In this document: in pieces, positions 1 through 4,510 of the stretch
Layout of the letters: every line of letters begins with the position of its first letter
Position numbering within the stretch: position 1 is the first letter of the stretch
The notes under the pieces: generated by a model
Database searches by the model: none
What the model was told of the DNA's origin: nothing
Seen by the model: the letters and a program-made list of their open reading frames with translations, nothing else
Position numbers and translations under genes: made by a program
Source of the DNA: an uncultured Clostridia bacterium
GTDB taxonomy: Bacteria > Bacillota > Clostridia > Oscillospirales > Oscillospiraceae
NCBI GenBank assembly: GCA_947177005.1
Contig: CAMWSZ010000194.1
Location: forward strand, 1 to 6,174
DNA: 6,174 nt
Direction of reading: 5' to 3'

Positions 1-612
1 TTTGCTGATAAAAGACATAATATTGTTATCATCAAATGCGTATGCTTCTTCCCATACTTGTGTGTAGATCTGTTTCTTTGTAAATACACGCCCTTTATGA
101 GAGGCCAGAAAGAAAAGCAGGTCAAACTCTTTGCCTGTAAGTTCAACGGTGATACCGTTCGTGGAAACCATGCGGTTTTCTTTATCAATTATCATCCCTT
201 TCAGTTTTAAGCGGTCAGCGGCTATCGCAGAAGTAGGATTTAAGGTTGTATAACGGCGAACAAGAGAGTTGACACGGGCCATCAGTTCGTTAATGCTGAA
301 TGGTTTTGTCAGATAATCGTCGGCCCCCAGCCGCAGACCGGAAACTTTATCTTCCTCGTCACTCTTTGCAGTAAGCATAAGCACTGGAACATTGCTGGTT
401 TCCCTGATTTTTCGCAATACTTGAAATCCATCCAAATCCGGCATCATTACATCCAGAATAACGAGAGAACAATGACCTTTATTTTCATCGGACAAATGCA
501 GCCCCTCTATTCCACTGTGAGCTGTCACAGCGGAGAAATTTTCATGTTCGACGCATTTTTTCATGAGAGCGCATAATTCCTTGTCGTCATCTATAATCAA
601 AATTTTATTCAT
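1..612 (-). CDS. OmpR-family response regulator (C-terminus cut by window edge)
   Basis: Two-component response regulator: a receiver domain followed by a winged-helix DNA-binding domain, acting as a cytoplasmic transcription factor when phosphorylated by a partner kinase. The reverse-strand frame is open for exactly 204 codons from ATG at 612 to base 1, without a stop. The receiver (about residues 1-115) has the acidic pocket IIDDD (8-10), phospho-acceptor D54 in VILDVMMPD, switch T81 in LMLTAK and K103 in LTKPF. The winged helix begins near residue 125 (VELTGKEFDLLFFLA) and breaks off at NNIMSFISK, perhaps 25 residues before the usual end. The start is supported by an AAAGGA-type ribosome site about 10 bases upstream and by a strong promoter at 681-709. 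The cognate kinase is expected to the left, outside the window. The inducing signal cannot be read from this sequence. Family assignment is very secure; the specific subfamily (VanR-like or other) is not. Confidence 0.95.
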   Translation of the reverse strand, partial: MNKILIIDDDKELCALMKKCVEHENFSAVTAHSGIEGLHLSDENKGHCSLVILDVMMPDLDGFQVLRKIRETSNVPVLMLTAKSDEEDKVSGLRLGADDYLTKPFSINELMARVNSLVRRYTTLNPTSAIAADRLKLKGMIIDKENRMVSTNGITVELTGKEFDLLFFLASHKGRVFTKKQIYTQVWEEAYAFDDNNIMSFISK

Positions 613-628
613 GCTTCCATTCCTTTCC

Positions 629-652
629 CCGGTTGGCTCGACCATCGACCGG
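629..652 (-). promoter_or_regulatory. Small hairpin in the response-regulator leader, abutting its ribosome site
   Basis: On the reverse strand CCGGT pairs with ACCGG and, inside a 3-base bulge, TGG pairs with CCA around a TCGAG loop. The 3' arm ends directly at the GGGGAAAGG ribosome-site region of the gene starting at 612. It could modulate translation, but the stem is only 8 pairs and bulged, so this may be chance. Confidence 0.25.
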
Positions 653-680
653 ATTTTCAGCATTCTTTGGTACAAGCCAG

Positions 681-709
681 ATTATAATTCTTATTCTCAA
701 ATAATACAA
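681..709 (-). promoter_or_regulatory. Sigma-A type promoter of the response regulator at 612
   Basis: Reverse strand: -35 TTGTAT (704-709), 17-base spacer, perfect -10 TATAAT (681-686). Transcription would begin near 674, leaving a leader of about 60 bases before the ATG at 612. This makes the response regulator independent of the anti-sigma gene upstream of it. Confidence 0.8.
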
Positions 710-728
710 GTGCAGGGATGTGAATAGA

Positions 729-739
729 TGTTATACTCA
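729..739 (-). promoter_or_regulatory. Shared 11-bp element TGAGTATAACA, copy upstream of the left response regulator
   Basis: The reverse strand reads TGAGTATAACA, ending 19 bases upstream of the -35 box at 704-709. The identical 11-mer occurs on the forward strand at 4450-4460, just upstream of the promoter of the other response regulator. The match is seen directly; an operator role is inferred. Confidence 0.4.
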
Positions 740-759
740 TGAGCGCTGAGATTTTCAAG

Positions 760-773
760 CAGACCTTCGTCTG
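760..773 (-). terminator. Weak hairpin after the anti-sigma gene
   Basis: CAGAC pairs with GTCTG around a 4-base loop, 6 bases after the stop codon of the putative anti-sigma gene. There is no proper T-run behind it on the reverse strand (CTTGAAAATC follows), so it is at best a poor terminator. Read-through into the response regulator is possible. Confidence 0.25.
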
Positions 774-778
774 ATACT

Positions 779-1690
779 TTAATAGATAGCTGTAGAACCG
801 GTGTGAGTATCCAGCAAAGCCTTCAGCGCTTTATAGCTTTTCTTGGGGACCTGCACATAAAGATCCCACATTCTCTGGCACTCGACATAGCCGTTTTCGT
901 GCAGGCGGAGGTGAACTGTCATACCATTTTCCAGCTGAAAAAACAGGTGGTACAATTCTTCTATACCATCCTCGTCAAACGGTACGGCTTCATCCGGGAT
1001 AAACCGTGCGGAATCCATACTCTTGATAAAATCGAGTACAACATCATTCACGCTGTCCATCTGATACCGTTCCCCGCGGCTGTTAAACCAGGAGTCGTGG
1101 CTTTCGTACTGCACCGATTCCAAATGACTGGAGAGCTGGAATCGATCCTCATACAGCTCCGAACCGTACTTTAGGGTGATTCCGTTGTTGCAGATATAGA
1201 TGACAGCGCCGTTTGATTGTTTCATACAAAGGACAAAAGCGGGATCGTATCCTTTCACCGCGTAGAAATCGCCGCGCACACTGCCCGCAAATTCTACATA
1301 TCCGTCCTTCGGAGTCCATTCATCAATCGATCCGGTCGCAGTTCCGAGGTACTCACCGATGATATCCGCATCATCGTCAATCCACTCATACTGAACATAA
1401 TGTCTGCCTTGGTAGAGAAAGAAACCAATCATGTCGGTTAATGGGCTGACAGACAGAGAACCACCCATCTCCGGGATGGTTACTCCATTTTCATAGCCGG
1501 CAATCTCGGTCCCTTCGGTACTTTGTTTCCAGATAAAGACTCCCGTAATGACAAGACATAAGCTGGCGGCTATTACCGCTGATTTCAGCCTTCTGTGTTT
1601 TGTTTTGGACATACCGGTGTCAGCTTCGCTTTTTTCCAGAATGTCATCATCCACTTTGCCGATGGCATTGTATAAGTCCCTGCTGTTCAT
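779..1690 (-). CDS. Putative membrane-anchored anti-sigma factor
   Basis: This 303-residue protein is most likely the regulator of the ECF sigma factor encoded immediately upstream. Its N-terminal 34 residues are charged and cytoplasmic-looking (MNSRDLYNAIGKVDDD). One hydrophobic segment spans about residues 35-54 and follows the positive patch KTKHRR, predicting an N-in/C-out single-pass protein. The remaining ~245 residues would be extracytoplasmic, rich in aromatic and acidic residues, and could be the sensor. No classical zinc anti-sigma motif (HxxxCxxC) and no recognisable RsiV/DUF3298 domain is visible. The ATG overlaps the sigma stop as ATGA, and AGGAGGGG lies about 6 bases upstream inside the sigma gene, so translation is probably coupled. 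The anti-sigma role rests on operon position and topology, which is the usual arrangement for ECF sigma factors. The sensed ligand is unknown. Confidence 0.75.
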   Translation of the reverse strand: MNSRDLYNAIGKVDDDILEKSEADTGMSKTKHRRLKSAVIAASLCLVITGVFIWKQSTEGTEIAGYENGVTIPEMGGSLSVSPLTDMIGFFLYQGRHYVQYEWIDDDADIIGEYLGTATGSIDEWTPKDGYVEFAGSVRGDFYAVKGYDPAFVLCMKQSNGAVIYICNNGITLKYGSELYEDRFQLSSHLESVQYESHDSWFNSRGERYQMDSVNDVVLDFIKSMDSARFIPDEAVPFDEDGIEELYHLFFQLENGMTVHLRLHENGYVECQRMWDLYVQVPKKSYKALKALLDTHTGSTAIY

Positions 1691-2244
1691 AAATACCCCT
1701 CCTTTTTGAGTACAAGCCTGAGCTTTTTCCGTGTCCGGCTAAGAATCACCTGAACATTATTTTCCGTCAGGCCATAGCGCGCCGCGACTGCGGCAACCGG
1801 TTCGGTGAAGAAATACCGGCGCACAAACATATTTCTTTCCCGCTTTGGGAGCGCCCGTACAAAACGCCGGATACATTGTTCCAGTTCTTTACTCTCGTAT
1901 GCAGCCTCCGCGTCCACCCCGCCTGCAATACACTCCGCCAGTTCGTCCAGTACGAGGACAATTTCTCCCCCGCCGCGTTTTTCTGCGCTTTCCGCATGGA
2001 AGCGGTTAATAGAAAGATTGCGGGTGATCTTCGCGAGGAATATTCGGAGTATGTTGGGTCTTTGCGGCGGCATCGCGTTCCAGGCATGGAGCCAGGTATC
2101 GTTGACACACTCCTCAGCGTCTTCCGTGCTGTGCAGGATGTTTTGGGCTATTGTGAAACAGTAAGCGCCGTACTTTCCGGCGGTTTCAGATATAGCATTT
2201 TCGTTCTTTTGCCAATAGAGTTCTATAATCTGATGATCTTCCAA
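1687..2244 (-). CDS. ECF-family RNA polymerase sigma factor
   Basis: Extracytoplasmic-function sigma-70 factor of 185 residues, a normal length for the family, which keeps only regions 2 and 4. Region 2 (about 22-90) carries the signature DAEECVNDTWLHAWNAMPP (42-60) and RNLSINRF (75-82), which contribute to core binding and -10 recognition. Region 4 (about 118-178) has the helix-turn-helix PVAAVAARYGLTENNVQVI (149-167) and basic RTRKKLR for the -35. Between them lies a Gly/Glu-rich linker. The start is TTG at 2242-2244, chosen because GAGAGGGGG lies 7 bases upstream and no in-frame ATG is nearby. The gene overlaps the downstream anti-sigma gene by 4 bases. An ECF-like promoter at 2288-2320 suggests autoregulation. 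Release by the membrane partner in response to envelope stress is the family pattern, not something shown here. Confidence 0.93.
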   Translation of the reverse strand: MEDHQIIELYWQKNENAISETAGKYGAYCFTIAQNILHSTEDAEECVNDTWLHAWNAMPPQRPNILRIFLAKITRNLSINRFHAESAEKRGGGEIVLVLDELAECIAGGVDAEAAYESKELEQCIRRFVRALPKRERNMFVRRYFFTEPVAAVAARYGLTENNVQVILSRTRKKLRLVLKKEGYL

Positions 2245-2251
2245 CGTAATG

Positions 2252-2260
2252 CCCCCTCTC
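2252..2260 (-). promoter_or_regulatory. Ribosome binding site fixing the TTG start of the sigma gene
   Basis: GAGAGGGGG on the reverse strand ends 7 bases before the TTG at 2244. It is the only plausible Shine-Dalgarno here and decides the non-ATG start. Confidence 0.7.
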
Positions 2261-2287
2261 TATGGTTTGATGGTCCCTTCCCTCTAT

Positions 2288-2320
2288 CTATAAGACAGGA
2301 AATAGATCCAAACCTTACAA
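2288..2320 (-). promoter_or_regulatory. Probable ECF-type promoter driving the sigma/anti-sigma operon
   Basis: The reverse strand has TTGTAAGG (2313-2320), then 16 bases, then GTCTTATAG with GTCT at 2293-2296. A TGTAA(G/C)-type -35 about 16 bases from a GTC-type -10 is the usual pattern of ECF-recognised promoters, so autoregulation by the sigma factor is likely. The start site would fall near 2283, giving a leader of about 40 bases. A weaker sigma-A reading (TTGAAA at 2325-2330 with a poor -10) is also possible. Confidence 0.55.
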
Positions 2321-2355
2321 GTTTTTTCAAAAATTAAGAAATACTAAATCATAAA

Positions 2356-2400
2356 ACGATAGCCAGCGAGCAAGGAAAGACCTTACCCGCTGGCTGTCGT
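2356..2400 (-). terminator. Intrinsic terminator at the end of the lipoprotein transcription unit
   Basis: A 45-base hairpin. The outer arms 2356-2368 and 2388-2400 are complementary over 13 positions with one exception. On the reverse-strand RNA the pairing continues through GGT/GCT (with G-U wobbles) and AAGG/CCTT to a 5-base TCTTT loop. It is followed on the reverse strand by TTTATGATTT. The forward-strand side lacks a T-run (TCAATAGAAA), so it acts on the leftward transcript. It separates the lipoprotein unit from the sigma operon. Confidence 0.7.
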
Positions 2401-2563
2401 TCAATAGAAAAAATCCTTACTCAGTTGGATTCTAATGGGTGCGGCGTGAGCAATATCCTCATAGGCTCTTACAAGTCTAATGCGGTGAAAATTGATTTCC
2501 GTGCTTCTGGCTGATCTCCTGTTTCACGCGTTCCGCCATATGCAGTTCATCTTCCCTCTGCAT
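2401..2563 (-). pseudogene. Possible frameshifted remnant of a small gene between the lipoprotein and the terminator
   Basis: Two short protein-like reading frames abut here on the reverse strand. One runs from ATG at 2563 (or a second in-frame ATG at 2539), reads MAERVKQEISQKHGNQ in its later part, and stops at 2477. A second frame, open from 2523 to a TGA at 2401-2403, ends INFHRIRLVRAYEDIAHAA then PIRIQLSKDFFY. Joined by a one-base shift near 2490-2500 they would form one small protein of about 50-60 residues whose stop lies directly against the terminator. The first frame also overlaps the last codons of the lipoprotein gene. I do not recognise the family. The amino-acid make-up looks genuine, but the stretch is short, and it could be plain 3'-untranslated sequence. 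Confidence 0.3.
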
Positions 2564-3302
2564 ACTCAGCCAGTTCATATACCCTTGCTTTTGTCAATTC
2601 TGCCGCTTTCATTGCTTCCAGCAGAGGCTGTAGACTTCCGCCTTCATTCTCCAGCCCGGCTGCCTGTACTTCTGTATCCTTAGATGCAATCCACTCTTTT
2701 TCCTCTTTCCGCAAAACTTCCATGTCCTCGTTATTCAGATTCTCTTCCAGCAGTTTCCACACAACGTTCAAGGTATCGTCCCACAGATGGTACATCTCTT
2801 TGGCGGTTTCATTCATCTCCGGCTGTGTGGCGGCTTCCTCCTGTTTCTTCTCCACTTCTTTCTCCCGCTCCCCGGCATAGGAAATCTCCATGGCGATTCT
2901 CTCGGAAAGGCTCTGTTGGGATGCAGCATCTTCGGAAAGACCTTCTCCGGCTTGGCCTTCCTCCGATCCGTCTTCCGCAATTTTCACATCTGTTGGACAG
3001 TACGCGGAATCCTCCTCTGCCTGCTTCACTTCCTCTGGTTGCTCCGGATCAGAAAAACCTTCTCCGGTTTGGCCTTTTTCCGCTTCGTCTTTCGCAATTT
3101 TTACATCTGTCGGAAAGTATGCGGAATCCTCCTCTGCCTGCTTCGCCTCCTCTGCCTGCTTCGCCTCCTCTGGCTGCTCCGGATTTGATATGCTTCCGGT
3201 TGGATTATTTGTCCCAGTGGTCAGAGAAGGATTGTTGTACTTCGCACCACAGCCAGACAGCAGAAAAGCACTCAACAACAGCGCCAATAATATTTTTTTC
3301 AT
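2547..3302 (-). CDS. Lipoprotein with acidic repeat linker and C-terminal LprI/DUF1311-like domain
   Basis: A 251-residue exported lipoprotein. The signal peptide MKKILLALLLSAFLLSGC ends in lipobox LSGC, with lipidated C18. Residues 19-38 are Asn/Thr/Ser-rich. Residues 39-122 are two tandem copies of an acidic module (SxPEQPEExKQAEEDSAY then PTDVKIA, ending GEGF or GEGL), the first enlarged by an extra AKQAEE. About 165-247 resembles the LprI/DUF1311 family: W174DDTLN, then LRKEEKEWIASKD, and a terminal KARVYELAEY. LprI of Mycobacterium tuberculosis inhibits lysozyme; most relatives are uncharacterised, so the function here is unknown. Start: ATG at 3302 is preferred over an ATG 21 bases upstream, because GGGTGG sits 7 bases before it and the signal peptide then starts correctly. 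A strong promoter lies at 3402-3430. A non-lipobox cysteine (C102) occurs only in the second repeat copy. Confidence 0.85.
   Translation of the reverse strand: MKKILLALLLSAFLLSGCGAKYNNPSLTTGTNNPTGSISNPEQPEEAKQAEEAKQAEEDSAYFPTDVKIAKDEAEKGQTGEGFSDPEQPEEVKQAEEDSAYCPTDVKIAEDGSEEGQAGEGLSEDAASQQSLSERIAMEISYAGEREKEVEKKQEEAATQPEMNETAKEMYHLWDDTLNVVWKLLEENLNNEDMEVLRKEEKEWIASKDTEVQAAGLENEGGSLQPLLEAMKAAELTKARVYELAEYAEGR
2937..3188 (-). repeat. Tandem repeat, two copies of a 39-codon acidic module
   Basis: Copy 1 is 3054-3188 (135 bases, residues 39-83) and copy 2 is 2937-3053 (117 bases, residues 84-122) of the lipoprotein. The copies are similar in DNA as well as protein, pointing to an in-frame duplication. 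The encoded linker is rich in Glu, Gln, Pro and Lys, and probably extended, spacing the C-terminal domain from the membrane. Confidence 0.85.
3129..3164 (-). repeat. Perfect 18-base tandem duplication (AKQAEE twice)
   Basis: Inside copy 1 of the larger repeat, an 18-base unit encoding AKQAEE is present twice with identical bases. It accounts for the 18-base length difference between the two large copies. Such a perfect short repeat is likely slippage-prone and would change linker length in frame. Confidence 0.85.
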
Positions 3303-3401
3303 AGAAATACCACCCAAATACATTTTTTACGAATGACCGATTTTTTATGTTTGCTCTCGCTTTACCGGCGCACTCTCTATCTGCCAAATTAAGGCTAACA
3401 A

Positions 3402-3430
3402 AATATAGCACTATTGCAGATGGCTGTCAA
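3402..3430 (-). promoter_or_regulatory. Near-consensus sigma-A promoter of the lipoprotein gene
   Basis: Reverse strand: consensus -35 TTGACA (3425-3430), 17-base spacer, -10 TATATT (3402-3407). It begins only 8 bases after the stop codon of the XRE gene, so the lipoprotein has its own strong promoter. The leader would be about 90 bases. An ATAACACT word sits 4 bases upstream of the -35 and matches half of the palindrome over the XRE promoter. Confidence 0.85.
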
Positions 3431-3434
3431 CCGC

Positions 3435-3442
3435 AGTGTTAT
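3435..3442 (-). promoter_or_regulatory. ATAACACT half-site next to the lipoprotein promoter
   Basis: The reverse strand reads ATAACACT. The same 8-mer forms one arm of the imperfect palindrome at 4343-4359. It overlaps the XRE stop codon and lies 4 bases upstream of the lipoprotein -35, a position where a bound regulator could act. An operator role is inferred from the match only. Confidence 0.3.
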
Positions 3443-4302
3443 TTACCTGTACCCTGTTCGACTTGGGGCGTATGCCCGCCTTTTTTCCATGTGCGCAGCT
3501 GCTCCAATACTTTTTTGCCGTAATACTCGTAAAAAGTTCCACAAAAGATTCTATTTCCTTCATCCAAAGCTACATCCTCGGATAGAGCCTCAATGACCTT
3601 TGCACAAACCGTCAGCTGCTGCTCCGCCATATCCATCTGCCCTTTCCACTCGTAGTAGTTGGCCAGCCGCAGGAACATATCCACCAGCATTTCCGCTGCC
3701 AGGTTCTTCTGGATGTAGGCGGGCTTGAAAATATCCTCTCCCTCCAGCAAAAGAGCTTGCATCTGGAGCTTCGTAAAATAGAGTTCCGGGATGCGCTCCA
3801 GCTCGGCCTTTGCCAGTTCATACTCCCCTATGGCTTGATAGGTCTTCGCCAGGATGCGGTGGGCATCGTATTTCACTTCGTCATCCCTTGTCCCCTCAAT
3901 GATGGATTTGCAGATCGTGATGCGTTCCGCCCGCCGTTCGGGACCGCGCAGAACATAGAGCAGGTTGTTGAGCAGGATATCGTTGCCAGGGAATTTTTTC
4001 AGGCCGTCCCGGAGAATCTGCTCCGCCTCCTCTGGATCTTTATCGCGGCAGTCCGCTGCCCGGAAGCGGATTTCGTCGATTTGTTTTTCGATTTCCAGCA
4101 GATTGATGTCAAAAAGCTGATCCGTAGATACGCCGAAAAAGAGCGCGATAGCGGGAATGAGCGTCACATCCGGCAGCGCTGCGCCGTTCTCCCACTTGCT
4201 CACCGCCTGGAAGCTGACACCCAGATATTGGGCCAGTACTTCCTGAGAAATATTTTTCGCTTTCCGCAGGGCCTTAATGTTCTCTCCTAATTTGAGGTCC
4301 AT
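3439..4302 (-). CDS. XRE-family helix-turn-helix regulator with TPR-like C-terminal region
   Basis: A 287-residue DNA-binding regulator. Residues 5-63 form a Cro/C1-type helix-turn-helix: LGENIKALRKAKNISQEVLA, then the recognition stretch GVSFQAVSKWENGAALPD, then ALFFGVSTDQLF. Residues ~66-270 are helical with TPR-like pairs (EEAEQILRDGLKKFPGND at 91-108, AHRILAKTYQAIGEYELAKAELE around 147-169, ANYYEWKGQMDMAEQQL around 214-230). These could bind a peptide or protein, as in other XRE-TPR regulators, but no ligand is known. The ATG at 4302 is chosen because AAGGAG lies 7 bases upstream. A start 75 bases further upstream would lie at or above the promoter's -35 box. The gene diverges from the BceRS-like pair and is followed by the lipoprotein gene, its plausible targets. 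An imperfect palindrome over its own promoter suggests autoregulation. Confidence 0.92.
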   Translation of the reverse strand: MDLKLGENIKALRKAKNISQEVLAQYLGVSFQAVSKWENGAALPDVTLIPAIALFFGVSTDQLFDINLLEIEKQIDEIRFRAADCRDKDPEEAEQILRDGLKKFPGNDILLNNLLYVLRGPERRAERITICKSIIEGTRDDEVKYDAHRILAKTYQAIGEYELAKAELERIPELYFTKLQMQALLLEGEDIFKPAYIQKNLAAEMLVDMFLRLANYYEWKGQMDMAEQQLTVCAKVIEALSEDVALDEGNRIFCGTFYEYYGKKVLEQLRTWKKGGHTPQVEQGTGK

Positions 4303-4342
4303 CGTGATTCTCCTTGTTATGAAAGTAACCAGCGCTGATTCT

Positions 4343-4359
4343 AGTGTTATCATAACGCT
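4343..4359. promoter_or_regulatory. 17-bp imperfect palindrome over the XRE promoter -10 (candidate operator)
   Basis: AGTGTTAT-C-ATAACGCT: 7 of 8 arm positions are complementary about the central base at 4351, with a perfect 11-bp core at 4346-4356. It covers the -10 of the XRE promoter. A dyad of this size over the promoter of an XRE gene is a typical autorepression layout. A further ATAACGC half-site lies at 4377-4383, at the upstream edge of the -35. Confidence 0.5.
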
Positions 4360-4377
4360 CTCAACCTCGGAAAGCAA
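4349..4377 (-). promoter_or_regulatory. Sigma-A promoter of the XRE regulator
   Basis: Reverse strand: -35 TTGCTT (4372-4377), 17-base spacer, -10 TATGAT (4349-4354). The start would be near 4342, about 40 bases before the ATG at 4302. Confidence 0.7.
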
Positions 4378-4449
4378 TAACGCAGTTTTTGAAAAAAATT
4401 CTACTCTGAGTTGAATAGTATCGTTATTCGTTTGGAAATCGCCCCACGG

Positions 4450-4460
4450 TGAGTATAACA
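4450..4460 (+). promoter_or_regulatory. Shared 11-bp element TGAGTATAACA, copy upstream of the BceR-like gene
   Basis: Identical to the reverse-strand word at 729-739. Here it ends 4 bases upstream of the -35 TTGCAA. Extending it by two bases gives ATAACAGT (4455-4462), one base different from the ATAACACT half-site beside the lipoprotein promoter. A regulator-binding role is inferred. Confidence 0.4.
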
Positions 4461-4464
4461 GTCA

Positions 4465-4492
4465 TTGCAATTAAAAGGAACTATGGTATACT
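4465..4492 (+). promoter_or_regulatory. Extended -10 promoter of the BceRS-like operon
   Basis: Forward strand: -35 TTGCAA (4465-4470), 16-base spacer, -10 TATACT (4487-4492) preceded by TGG, i.e. an extended TGn element. Transcription would begin near 4499, leaving only about 12 bases before the ATG. The ribosome site GGGGGTG would sit almost at the 5' end of the message. Confidence 0.8.
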
Positions 4493-4510
4493 TACATTGG
4501 GGGTGTTACA

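Noticed and set aside
803..1174. Forward-strand open frames opposite the anti-sigma gene (also 1217-1441) and opposite the sigma gene (1805-2337)
   Set aside because: They are shadows of the reverse-strand operon. The sigma gene's motifs make the reverse strand the coding one.
2937..3188. Repeats considered as a CRISPR array
   Set aside because: There are only two degenerate copies, both in frame within a coding region, and no unique spacers between conserved repeats.
2684..3304. Long forward-strand open frames opposite the lipoprotein (also 2787-3188 and 2890-3336)
   Set aside because: They are antisense shadows created by the low-complexity acidic repeats. They have no ribosome site and no recognisable domain, while the reverse frame has a clear signal peptide, lipobox and promoter.
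3205..3411. 68-codon reverse-strand frame overlapping the lipoprotein start and promoter
   Set aside because: It begins at about the lipoprotein -10 box, upstream of the predicted start of transcription, has no ribosome site, and lies out of frame with the signal peptide.
3757..4290. Forward-strand 177-codon open frame opposite the XRE gene
   Set aside because: It is antisense to a well-supported helix-turn-helix gene, with no domain and no promoter or ribosome site.
4303..4377. 25-residue N-terminal extension of the XRE protein from an upstream ATG
   Set aside because: That ATG lies at the -35 box, upstream of the predicted transcription start, and lacks a ribosome site. The ATG at 4302 has AAGGAG at good spacing and begins the canonical domain.
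4303..4510. Riboswitch or small RNA in the divergent intergenic region
   Set aside because: The region is taken up by two promoters and their leaders, which are too short for a riboswitch. No strong hairpin with a T-run was seen.
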